DNA from: Cyanophora paradoxa
Taxonomy: Eukaryota > Glaucocystophyceae > Cyanophorales > Cyanophoraceae
DNA length: 64,000 nt
NCBI GenBank assembly: GCA_004431415.1
Contig: QPMI01000567.1
Span: 1-64,000, forward strand
Reading direction: 5' to 3'
Both the position numbers and the translations under genes were made by a program. The notes below the pieces were generated by a model. It was not told the DNA's origin. It made no database searches and saw only the letters and a program-made list of their open reading frames with translations. Shown here in pieces: positions 10,401 to 17,316 of this stretch (position 1 is its first letter; every line of letters begins with the position of its first letter).

Positions 10401-13340
10401 CCCATATTGAATAATGAAGATCTTAAAATTAATTCGAGCAATATATTTATTGAAAATCTCACAGTTACCAAAAATGCAACTCTACCACATCATCCAACAT
10501 CGAATGTTGTTTTAGATTGGTTAGCAAAACAAAAACACACAAAAGCAGATATTACGGATTTCGCCCATACTCACACAAAAGATCAAATCACAGATTTCGC
10601 CCATACACACACCAAAGATCAAATAACAGATTTCGCACATACTCACACAAAAGATCAAATAACAGATTTCGCACATACTCACACAAAAGATCAAATAACA
10701 GATTTCGCCCATACTCATTTATGGGAGCATATCACAAATCCTCCGTTAACCTTCCCACCTGATTCACACACTCATGATTATTCAGAGATTACAAATAGCA
10801 ACCACAGGCACCCATGGAGCGAAATAGACGAACAGCCAGTTTTTGCCCAATTGAATGCAATCGGAAACGTTTTTAATGGAGTCACACTTTACCAATCGAG
10901 TAATACACCTGAAAGGCTATTTTTGAATGATCATTATGTTAGTCTCAATGGTTCATTTACAGGTCAAGACGGCACACCGATGGTGGGAACTCTTGCAGTA
11001 AGATTACCCAGGGATCCAATCGTAAATGGAGTGTATAGTGGCGATTTCAATGTAGGAGTAAACGATACTTTCCCCAGTATCTATGTTACGAATTATCACC
11101 CAGGAGAAATAGGACAAGTAGCGGATTTTTCAGCAGCTATTCAAATTAACGTAACAGATCAAAGCGCATATGATGGAGCAAGACCTAAAATAGTATTCAC
11201 AAGGGAGAAAGTTGTAAACTATCTTCCCGTTGCGGGACAACCCACAGATGATCACGGGAAATGTGAGATGGCGTGGATTAAAACGACATCAGGTGGCGCC
11301 TTAGAAGTCAATCAAAGAATGGCGGCGAAAAACTTACACAATACAACCCTTTCAGGTGTCGTTACAGATGATTACCTTACCAATAAAGGATATCTTACCA
11401 CCGCAGATCTCAGCAGTTATGTAACAGAAACTGAATTAACGACGGCGTTAAATCCTTACGCAACAGATGCAGAATTAACTACGGCTCTTGCGAATTATTT
11501 ACCTCTTACAGGTGGAACCGTCACCGGAACCGTTAACGCTACCACTTTACAAATTGGCGGAACCACAATACCGAAAGGTTACGAATTCGACCAATTAGAT
11601 ACTGTTTCGACAGATAGAAGCGCTAATAATTGGACTGTAACATGGGGAGCGAGAACAGGGCAAACAGGGTGTTTTACTACACCAGCAAATGATGAAGATT
11701 GCAGCGGTTGTTTTATGCGTTGGATAGTTCCGACAGGTATGAAATCATTTTATATTCAGCATTTACCGTGGAGTAGTGGGAGATATTTTGATATCTACGG
11801 TCAAACTCTAAATGGGTTTCAGCATTTCTTAAAACGAGTTAATAATTATCAAGCAATAGCAACTACCGGAATTCAAGATGGAACACATCCGGCTATTCTC
11901 TTTATTTCAATAAATTGTGAGTTTTACAAGTATATTTATGTTCAAGGTCGAAAAGGTCGCATTCATCTTACGGGGGTTTTCGGTTGGAGTAGACAAAGAG
12001 CAACGGATAATGAGGTTGGTATGATCTCTTGGGATAATATATTTAGCAAACCGTCATTTTACTCAGCCGCAGACCTTCCACAAACCGCAACATGGGCAAC
12101 AAATACATGGTTAAAATCAGTAGATGCAGTCGAGCGAATTTGGTTTGGTAATGGCGATTGCACATATATACGAGGGAGACCGAATGGTGTCGGTGTGTCA
12201 ATTGAATTTAGAGACTCAGCAGATGGAGCAATTTTAAAGTCTTATAACAATGGTAACTTTTGGGTGAAAAACACTATTACAGCACCTACTATTAATGCAA
12301 CCACCACACTCCAAATAAACGGTAATGATGTCCCAAAGTTTCACACAGTAGATAAAGCAGTAGGAGGTATTGCATTTAATAGATGTTCTGAGGGTTGGAC
12401 ATGGGCATGGAGTTCAGAATGGGATCCATATTATAATTATGGTTCATATGTTTATAATAATCAAACGGATGATCAAACATCTACCGCTTGGATTGACTTC
12501 GATATACCCGATGGATACCACACAGGAACAGCATTTTTAACCTATTTACCTTGGACTAACTCACGAATTTTTGAAATTTGGGGACTCAATCGACAAGGGA
12601 ATGAAGTTTTTATTACATCAGTAAATAGTTATCAACCATACAGCACATCTCCTAATAGTAACCACAGCGGTTTAAATAATGTTCCTATACATCTCGGTAA
12701 TCGATTTTTGACTATTCGGATTAGACCAAAGATTGGAAGAGTTCATATTATGGGTATAAGTTACATGAAAATTTGGGTTGGACATAGTTATGGAGGTCAC
12801 ACCGGTTATATTCATTGGAATAATGTTTATAGTAAACCAAATATCTTAACAGGGGCATTGGATCTTTGGTTTAACTCTAATGATGGATATAATCGTATCT
12901 ATTTTACGAATAATAGCACCACGTATTTTAAAGGAAGAGGAACTTATCCAATAAGATTTCGAAATGAATTAGATTCTGATATTTGTTGGATCGATCATGA
13001 CGGGCGGATGTGGATAAACAATTATTTAACACAAGGAAGTGACAGAAGATACAAAACAGATATTAAAAAGATAACCGGCGCTCTTTCAGCAATCGAAAAA
13101 TTAGAAGGAGTGAGTTTTAAACGAATTGGGAGTGAAAAAGACGGAACAAAATTAGGTTTAATTGCGCAAGATGTAGAAAAGGTAATACCAGAAATTGTAA
13201 GTGTCACAAAAGAAGATGGTTACCTTTCTCTCGAATACACGGGTTTAATTCCAGTTCTCATTGAAGCTGTGAAGGAGTTGTCCCAAAAATGCAAAGATCT
13301 ACAGGATCAAATAGACCAAATTAAAAATGTCAAAGTATAA
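7446..13340 (+). CDS. Giant fibre protein with LamG-like domain and S74 chaperone
   Basis: This intact 1,964-residue frame is built like a viral receptor-binding fibre. Residues about 320-415 hold four or five acidic repeats (LPDGFDPQEYEY type). Next come 'W..I..KP..YPPEDH.HDW' fibre repeats. About 695-735 has TSNL/TSNI repeats. About 760-980 is a concanavalin/LamG-like domain ending GDLAEIIVFNRALS. About 1,034-1,091 has five near-identical copies of DQITDFAHTHTK. Two long homologous modules each contain AWIKT...NQRMAAKN. The C-terminus (about 1,862-1,960) is a peptidase S74 intramolecular chaperone (SDRRYKTDIKK, then GLIAQDVEKVIPEIV), which trims itself after the trimer folds. A coiled coil ends the protein. 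A plausible role is host attachment by the virion. Confidence 0.85.
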   Translation: MSFNYPPNLETIQDDNASSTKHVNFDNIKVKGSVSIDHSSDNSSKTQSREHALSVNQTDPNKEDVSVAFSLGNVKANQVAEIKATRRRPRKLKTSGTHPDIPSRFDSGRLIFNVQDEQGKQNTALRIYNEGSTAKAEVPQVLQVGPIANTNQVSYTNDVYPKDITYDFARNEPFGFFTPKDVHQKKPSITINSSPSQPVAIHLHPDLVEMDRHLLPLYSNVKDLGIRTRQWRNIHGSNVYANGEKLVSEKTIREIFEYYGPVPVPFPLPWDPPDLTPKKQPGREYTATEDVAFGQHIVSWEQVRNKPIIEPRKQIDEQYLPPEVDILELDEYQFVPDEEEYLPDGFDPQEYEYDQYDPNEEEILPDGLDPQEFEYEQNYEPDEEYLPDGHDPPAVDYEQPYEPHEELLPDGFRPEIWEFFPDWEQINNKPARYPPEDHNHDWDEILGKPQKYPPEDHRHDWGDLDGIPDKFAASNHEHTWDEINDQPEFAKVEPLDNLGVSLYQTCNVPERIFLNEHYVHVNGTLANSAMRGPLHIRTLPGSYNPPPEPGATIPNIFVSSYMEADIPTDTFRVPTDPATYQNFNSAIQVHVADVSSLDGSRPMIVFSRDKYSYIPIVGTANDNYGRAELAWIKTDYGGVLEANQRMAAKNIHNENISRVVTEDYLEEQGYIDEGELTNILSLFVIKNDTNLTVTSNIYTSNLYTSNIFTSNLWASNIWTRKLWADDIYTSNLTVYRNITIGTQNTIQILYRPYYAVTTVIDPAPIIPNCIFAWKASGQHGQLIYYQGQIYNRVTTQIPYLTNYSNWETVYYYLNATLNNQISIGKELNMAYRNSVSIDWSLGLTLFFIGRINTTNPSYMLSIRDSSYQNWIGYGCKNQKFGVSLQIQNDIENATPPLFDASYIYNSWNYWDFTVSSEQIVVGMGGIDIGTSSGDFLPPSNFASFGSSVANGDLAEIIVFNRALSIEEKNAVRYYIQLLYGFPNTQPILNNEDLKINSSNIFIENLTVTKNATLPHHPTSNVVLDWLAKQKHTKADITDFAHTHTKDQITDFAHTHTKDQITDFAHTHTKDQITDFAHTHTKDQITDFAHTHLWEHITNPPLTFPPDSHTHDYSEITNSNHRHPWSEIDEQPVFAQLNAIGNVFNGVTLYQSSNTPERLFLNDHYVSLNGSFTGQDGTPMVGTLAVRLPRDPIVNGVYSGDFNVGVNDTFPSIYVTNYHPGEIGQVADFSAAIQINVTDQSAYDGARPKIVFTREKVVNYLPVAGQPTDDHGKCEMAWIKTTSGGALEVNQRMAAKNLHNTTLSGVVTDDYLTNKGYLTTADLSSYVTETELTTALNPYATDAELTTALANYLPLTGGTVTGTVNATTLQIGGTTIPKGYEFDQLDTVSTDRSANNWTVTWGARTGQTGCFTTPANDEDCSGCFMRWIVPTGMKSFYIQHLPWSSGRYFDIYGQTLNGFQHFLKRVNNYQAIATTGIQDGTHPAILFISINCEFYKYIYVQGRKGRIHLTGVFGWSRQRATDNEVGMISWDNIFSKPSFYSAADLPQTATWATNTWLKSVDAVERIWFGNGDCTYIRGRPNGVGVSIEFRDSADGAILKSYNNGNFWVKNTITAPTINATTTLQINGNDVPKFHTVDKAVGGIAFNRCSEGWTWAWSSEWDPYYNYGSYVYNNQTDDQTSTAWIDFDIPDGYHTGTAFLTYLPWTNSRIFEIWGLNRQGNEVFITSVNSYQPYSTSPNSNHSGLNNVPIHLGNRFLTIRIRPKIGRVHIMGISYMKIWVGHSYGGHTGYIHWNNVYSKPNILTGALDLWFNSNDGYNRIYFTNNSTTYFKGRGTYPIRFRNELDSDICWIDHDGRMWINNYLTQGSDRRYKTDIKKITGALSAIEKLEGVSFKRIGSEKDGTKLGLIAQDVEKVIPEIVSVTKEDGYLSLEYTGLIPVLIEAVKELSQKCKDLQDQIDQIKNVKV

Positions 13341-13343
13341 TAA

Positions 13344-13649
13344 ATGGCGACCTATCCTCTTGGTGGAACCACCTATTCTACTGAGCCTGTTGCGCTTTCT
13401 TTTGATACAATCACCCTTGTAAACGCATTACAAACAGTTGAAAAAACGATTCAGCAAACTAACAAGCTCTCACCAGTTGTCAATGAGTATAAAAACCTCT
13501 TGGTTAATGTCCTTGCCAAATCTGCATATGGTGACCCTGTTGCTAAATACACTGAGTGTGATAACAATATTAAAGCAATGACATCCAACCTTCAAACACT
13601 TTCAGTTGCCTACCAATCCCTTGGATCGAATTTAATCACTTTGGCTTGA
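13344..13649 (+). CDS. Small hypothetical viral protein, 101 aa
   Basis: The ATG lies three bases after the fibre stop codon. The protein is predicted mostly helical (NALQTVEKTIQQTNKL, then a second and third amphipathic helix), with a short Gly/Thr N-terminus. It has no cysteine, signal or membrane span. It could be a fibre-assembly or head-completion partner because of the tight coupling, but no family is recognised. The last 40 codons are also present at the left end of the duplicated segment at 35,394. Confidence 0.55.
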   Translation: MATYPLGGTTYSTEPVALSFDTITLVNALQTVEKTIQQTNKLSPVVNEYKNLLVNVLAKSAYGDPVAKYTECDNNIKAMTSNLQTLSVAYQSLGSNLITLA

Positions 13650-13688
13650 TTGCAGTTTATTTTTCTTTCCTTCTTAGTAAAAGAAGCA

Positions 13689-14543
13689 ATGGGTGAATAT
13701 AATCGAGTTCAACTGCCTATATATTCCCTTGGATCCCCTGCAATGCATTTTCGCCAGCATGAAGTAAATGATGAGGTTCGTGGTTTAGAATCCACAGAGA
13801 GACCCAATTCCAATGGCAACTCCTTTGATAAAAATTCGATTATTCGAGTTAAAGAGCTGAGAGCTGATAAGAATTCTGGTGTGGTTAAAACAACTCGACT
13901 TCTTGTCACAAATGCTAACTTCTTTCAGCCTACTAATGGAGGTCCTGATGCTTACAGTGTTGATCTGAAAGCCCTTGATTATGATAAAAACACTGCTGCT
14001 GTAACTGTGAGATCAGGAGGAGCATTTATTGGTGGTGGCTGCAGAGTTTCAGGTCAGCTATCTTCATCTGTTTCCTACAATGATGTCCCAGATACTCTCG
14101 AACAAAATGTGGAGAACCCACAACGAATTCGTTTCTACACACCTGTTGCACAGCAACCTTTTTTGCATTTCTATGTTGCATCCTCTGTAACTCTTGAGAA
14201 TTCGGAATTAGTTTCCATTACAGGAACTGATCGAGTAAGAAGAAATATTCCTCTTCCCACTGCAATGCTTTCCATGTGTAGAGCCAATAATAATCAACCA
14301 GGACACAACTACTTATTCTTTGTTCAAGCTTCGAACCATTTTGGCAGAGGATATTGTGTTTATAACAATTTGACATTTACCTATGATCTGTTTGTCACTG
14401 AGGTTGGAGTATACAATACTATGATTATGGGACTGAGAACAGATATAGCAGCTGTATCAGCACTTCGTGGGGTAAATGTTGCTGATATATTCACAACAGG
14501 ATTTTACCAAGAATTAGATGTAATTGATGACCCAACCCCATAA
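13689..14543 (+). CDS. Paired structural-type protein A
   Basis: I take the ATG at 13,689 (MGEYNRVQLP), giving 284 residues; an in-frame TTG at 13,650 is less likely. The protein is beta-rich. It shares with the next gene the block VKELRADKNSGVVKTTRLL plus VTNANF, a Gly-rich SGGAFIGGG turn, and a late 'NHFGRGYCVYNNL' segment, so the two are tandem paralogues. No catalytic motif or signal is visible. Such a pair downstream of a fibre gene suggests base, collar or spike proteins, but the family is unknown to me. The second copy at 35,555 is frame-broken. Confidence 0.55.
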   Translation: MGEYNRVQLPIYSLGSPAMHFRQHEVNDEVRGLESTERPNSNGNSFDKNSIIRVKELRADKNSGVVKTTRLLVTNANFFQPTNGGPDAYSVDLKALDYDKNTAAVTVRSGGAFIGGGCRVSGQLSSSVSYNDVPDTLEQNVENPQRIRFYTPVAQQPFLHFYVASSVTLENSELVSITGTDRVRRNIPLPTAMLSMCRANNNQPGHNYLFFVQASNHFGRGYCVYNNLTFTYDLFVTEVGVYNTMIMGLRTDIAAVSALRGVNVADIFTTGFYQELDVIDDPTP

Positions 14544-14566
14544 AAGATATATCCCTTTAATGTAAA

Positions 14567-15400
14567 ATGGCTGAGCAACCCCCACTTGAACGAATTATTA
14601 CACCTCAGCTATCATTAGCTGCACCAGCAAACCATGTTCTGCAGCATGCTACTTTTGATGATGTAGAGGGTCTCCAATCAACAGAGGTCCAACCTACAAT
14701 GAACACCTTTGGTTCCACCCATAAACTGAGATTACAGGAACTCAGATGTGATAAAAATAATGGAATAGTTAAGACAACTAAGCTACTTGTTACCAATGCA
14801 AACTTTTCTGCTCATTATGGAGACCCAGATAGCTATGGAGATCCTCTTTCTACTTATTCTTTTGAATCTAGGTCGGGAGCTATTAACTGCAAATCGGGGG
14901 GAGCTTATATTGGTGATGGTCTTAGGGTTGGTGGGGCTGTTGGAGCGCCTTTATTTGTGAATGATCAACCCAATCCCATTGATCCCAATACAAGAATTCG
15001 AACCTATGTCCCCAGCATGAATGCCCCCTATATAATCAAAATATTCCCCATTGTAGTAAATGAACAGACAGCAGTAGTAGATTCTCTTGTTGAGATTGGT
15101 GACCACTACAAGGTTGTTGTGGATATTCCACCAGATGTATATGCTGTATGTCAAGTGGAGGGTGGAACTCCTAATTTTGCAGTTGTGATCACCCCATATG
15201 ATAATTTTGGTATTGCTTATCATGGAGTCAATTTCGGTTTGGAAGACTATCAGTTTCTGGTTAGAGCCACCAAGTTTGGTATCTACAAGTGTGTATTATA
15301 TGCTGAGAGAACCGATTTTATTGCAAAGCAGAATACCTATGCTGAATACTATGGGACAAATCGATATTTCCCCATTTTTGGGCAGGATACTGCTCCATAA
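14567..15400 (+). CDS. Paired structural-type protein B
   Basis: An intact 277-residue frame starting MAEQPPLERI, 23 bases after its paralogue. Shared blocks are LRLQELRCDKNNGIVKTTKL plus LVTNANF, KSGGAYIGDGLRVGG and a late ITPYDNFGIAYHGVNFGLED. It is beta-rich with two cysteines and has no recognised enzymatic motif. Duplicated neighbouring genes with conserved N-terminal halves are common among virion surface proteins. Assignment beyond 'likely structural' is not justified. The copy at 36,431 carries one base less in a G run. Confidence 0.55.
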   Translation: MAEQPPLERIITPQLSLAAPANHVLQHATFDDVEGLQSTEVQPTMNTFGSTHKLRLQELRCDKNNGIVKTTKLLVTNANFSAHYGDPDSYGDPLSTYSFESRSGAINCKSGGAYIGDGLRVGGAVGAPLFVNDQPNPIDPNTRIRTYVPSMNAPYIIKIFPIVVNEQTAVVDSLVEIGDHYKVVVDIPPDVYAVCQVEGGTPNFAVVITPYDNFGIAYHGVNFGLEDYQFLVRATKFGIYKCVLYAERTDFIAKQNTYAEYYGTNRYFPIFGQDTAP

Positions 15401-15422
15401 GAATATTGGTTATATATAGAGT

Positions 15423-15695
15423 ATGGATAGTAAAACAAAAAAGTTTATTGATGCTGCTATGACAGTTCATGGTAAAGATAAATTCGATTACAGTGAGACA
15501 CATTACATCAAAGCTCAAGAGAAAGTATCTGTTAGATGTTTGCAGTGTAATAAGGTGATCCTTACCTATCCCTTTAATCATGTGAAGGGATCAGGTTGCA
15601 GGGAATGCAACAAAAAACATTCTCAGGCTTACAGGAAAAGGGCTTCTTCATCAATCACAGTGGAATATAGGGATGTTTGCATTAGGTTCGATTAG
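15423..15695 (+). CDS. Zinc-ribbon protein like the endonuclease-associated viral repeat
   Basis: The 90-residue protein has the order 'F(I)..A...HG..KFDYS....Y......V...C..C ......NH..GSGC..C'. This is the pattern of a short zinc-binding repeat frequent in giant-virus and phage proteins, often beside nuclease domains. Visible pieces are VHGKDKFDYSETHYI, CLQC, FNHVKGSGCREC and a basic tail. The four cysteines (CxxC...CxxC) should bind one zinc ion. No nuclease domain is attached, so it may be a remnant or a stand-alone DNA-binding protein. Confidence 0.5.
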   Translation: MDSKTKKFIDAAMTVHGKDKFDYSETHYIKAQEKVSVRCLQCNKVILTYPFNHVKGSGCRECNKKHSQAYRKRASSSITVEYRDVCIRFD

Positions 15696-15724
15696 GTTTA
15701 ATTAATTTTTCTAAGGTATTCTTA

Positions 15725-16123
15725 ATGGAGACTCAATACAGAGGCTTTCATGTTATGCTTGATTACAAGGCTAAATCAGCTATTGCAACAGGACATGAGC
15801 ATGTTAGCTTCCTAGGTAATTGGATTATGGGAACCCTTGAACAAGCTATATTAAGACAAGGCATAAGAATTGTTCATAAACACTGTGAGATATTTGATGG
15901 GAAACTATCACCTCCTGGATTTGCATTGGTTCTGCTATTAGATGAAAGCCATTGCACAGCTCATTGTTATTCCAATGAAGGCATGTTAGCAATTGATATA
16001 TTCAGTTGTGGTAAAGAAGCTCAGCATAAAACACAAGCAGTAGCAGATGAGATAGATAAAACAATGAATTTCCTCACATTTGAGAAGACTGAGAGAAATA
16101 AACATGAAAGATTCCCGTTTTGA
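15725..16123 (+). CDS. speD: S-adenosylmethionine decarboxylase proenzyme, bacterial type
   Basis: A 132-residue frame matches the short prokaryotic AdoMet decarboxylase, which makes decarboxylated AdoMet for spermidine synthesis. The core DESHCTAHCYSNEGMLAIDI followed by FSCG carries the self-cleavage site Glu74-Ser75; Ser75 would become the pyruvoyl cofactor. His80 and Cys95 lie 5 and 20 residues after the serine, the same spacing as the catalytic Ser63, His68 and Cys83 of the Thermotoga enzyme. The N-terminal GFHVMLDY also fits the family. Eukaryotic enzymes are much longer, so this gene is viral or bacterial in origin. It is the last gene before the viral non-coding end and is probably active. 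Confidence 0.85.
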   Translation: METQYRGFHVMLDYKAKSAIATGHEHVSFLGNWIMGTLEQAILRQGIRIVHKHCEIFDGKLSPPGFALVLLLDESHCTAHCYSNEGMLAIDIFSCGKEAQHKTQAVADEIDKTMNFLTFEKTERNKHERFPF

Positions 16124-16181
16124 TGAGTTTCTATAATGATTTGTTAAAGGATTCCTTTGTTTTCTAACAATAACATTGATC

Positions 16182-16228
16182 AGCTACTGTTACAAAAGGA
16201 TATAATATATCCATTTCCTACAGTAGCT
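16182..16228 (+). terminator. Nested hairpin downstream of speD
   Basis: AGCTACTGT (16,182-16,190) pairs with ACAGTAGCT (16,220-16,228). Inside them GGATAT and ATATCC form a second stem around AAT. Hairpins at transcript ends are used as termination or polyadenylation signals in some large DNA viruses, and the position about 60 bases after the stop fits that. The function is inferred. Confidence 0.4.
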
Positions 16229-16485
16229 TTCTACAATGATTATTTTCCGGATTCCGGTTATTGTTTACAGTAGAAATCTAATGTATGATGTAGCCGAAAT
16301 ATGAATGCACCCTACACCTTCAGGTGTAAGATTTCGAATACTATTCGATTTCCTTACACTAAAACTCAGCATCTGCCCTAGATTCCCCCTATTATATAAT
16401 ATTTATATTAAAGTGGACTCAAGGTTGACTCATATTAATCGTAAAAGTAGTAATAGTATATGGATTTTGTTACGAATTCAATGCA

Positions 16486-16599
16486 AGGGTTGACTAAGTG
16501 GGTTGAGTTGACTCAAATTTCACAGGAAATATTTGGGACCTAAAGTTTTCTAAAAAGGATTTCAAAAAATGTGTCAACTCCCCCCACTTAGTCAACCCT
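16486..16599. repeat. Inverted repeat with 27-bp arms
   Basis: The arm at 16,486-16,512 (AGGGTTGACTAAGTGGG...) is the reverse complement of 16,573-16,599 with two mismatches. The arms are separated by 60 bases. Further GTTGACTAAGTTGAC direct copies lie at about 16,750-16,785. The structure could form a long stem and may mark an origin or a regulatory site. Confidence 0.6.
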
Positions 16600-16902
16600 G
16601 ACCATAAACAGTAAGGATTTGAGCTAACATGTATCACAAAGTGAACATTTTGAGTCCACTTAGAAGATCCACTTTTGAAATCCAAGTTGATTTTGCTTGA
16701 AATTTCAAAGTTGATCTAAAAGTGAGTCCACCCTGATTGATTATGGTAACAAAGTTGACTAAGTTGACTAAGTTGAGTCATCTTAAGAAATTCAAAGAGA
16801 CTAAGAGTTCAAAATGTTTATGAAAAGTGAGTCAACTTAGACCACTTCTGATAACAAAGTTAAATATTTAATTGATTTAATCGGAAAAGAACATGATTTA
16901 AT

Positions 16903-17122
16903 CGAATTTATTGATATAATTCCGATTAGATTCATTTAGGATTCAATTAAGATCAATCGAAGTTATTGATATAATTCCGATTAACTACAATTAAGATACA
17001 ATATCGATTAATCGAGTTTATCGATATAACATCGATTAAATTAATTGAAAATGCATATAAAAATATGAAAATTCAGGTGAAAATTCAAATAAATTAATCG
17101 ATTTTATTGATATAACATCGAA
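16903..17122. repeat. Four iteron-like AT-rich repeats
   Basis: A motif of about 25 bases, TCGAATTTATTGATATAATTC and close variants, occurs near 16,903, 16,957, 17,013 and 17,098. The core TAT(T/C)GATATAA is invariant and is followed by (TTC/CAT)CGA. Spacing is roughly 54, 56 and 85 bases. Such direct repeats next to a terminal palindrome resemble replication iterons, though this is inference. Confidence 0.5.
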
Positions 17123-17124
17123 TC

Positions 17125-17197
17125 ACACATATGAATATTCATATTTTAATCCTGAGGCGGAACGCCGAGGGATTAAAATATGAATATTCATATGTGT
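17125..17197. repeat. Perfect 28-bp-arm palindrome at the virus-host composition boundary
   Basis: ACACATATGAATATTCAT... at 17,125-17,152 is the exact reverse complement of 17,170-17,197, around a 17-base GC-rich loop that itself has a GGCG/CGCC stem. The arms contain the internal palindrome ATATGAATATTCATAT. AT-rich viral DNA ends here, and the host gene stop codon lies only 120 bases further. It may be the viral terminus (a hairpin end or resolution site) or a small inserted element. Confidence 0.65.
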
Positions 17198-17316
17198 ATA
17201 GTGTTATAAAATATCCGAACCGAGACGGCGCCGGTCTTCGCGGCGACGGGGGCGACCGAAGCGAAGAACGTGACGAGCGAGCCAGCGGTCTGACGGGATC
17301 GGAGGCGGGCTCGAAT

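Larger units (their letters stand above)
1..17124. mobile_element. Endogenous double-jelly-roll DNA virus, 3' part
   Basis: This block is clearly AT-richer than the DNA after 17,200 and is packed with intronless genes on both strands with very short spacers. The set includes a double-jelly-roll capsid protein, an FtsK-type packaging ATPase, two minor-capsid-like proteins and a giant fibre. That is the morphogenesis module of polinton-like and small nucleocytoplasmic viruses. No polymerase, integrase or capsid protease is visible, and the left end is cut by the window. Long ORFs from 7,446 onward are intact, whereas genes at 900-7,400 carry several frame breaks. It could be an integrated provirus or a decaying fossil. 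The right limit is set by the compositional switch at the palindrome at 17,125-17,197. Confidence 0.8.
16124..17124. other. Viral non-coding AT-rich end region
   Basis: About one kilobase without a credible gene. It holds the hairpin after speD, many copies of GTTGACT/AGTCAAC in both orientations (16,430-16,860), a 27-bp inverted repeat, and a series of ATTGATATAA-type repeats close to the right end. The layout resembles a viral terminus or replication origin. Short frames in it are not coding-like. Confidence 0.6.

Noticed and set aside
10545-10720. CRISPR-like regular repeat
   Set aside because: The repeats are contiguous and in frame within the fibre protein, without unique spacers.
10517-10762. 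Plus-strand His/Arg-rich frame inside the fibre gene
   Set aside because: It is an alternative frame of the fibre repeats and has no start context of its own.
7446-13340. Bacteriophage contamination as source of the fibre gene
   Set aside because: No ribosome-binding sites, and the neighbours are eukaryotic-virus capsid genes continuous with spliced host DNA.
13650-13688. Upstream TTG start for paired protein A
   Set aside because: The extension is a pyrimidine-rich leader directly after the previous stop, and the ATG at 13,689 aligns better with the paralogue.
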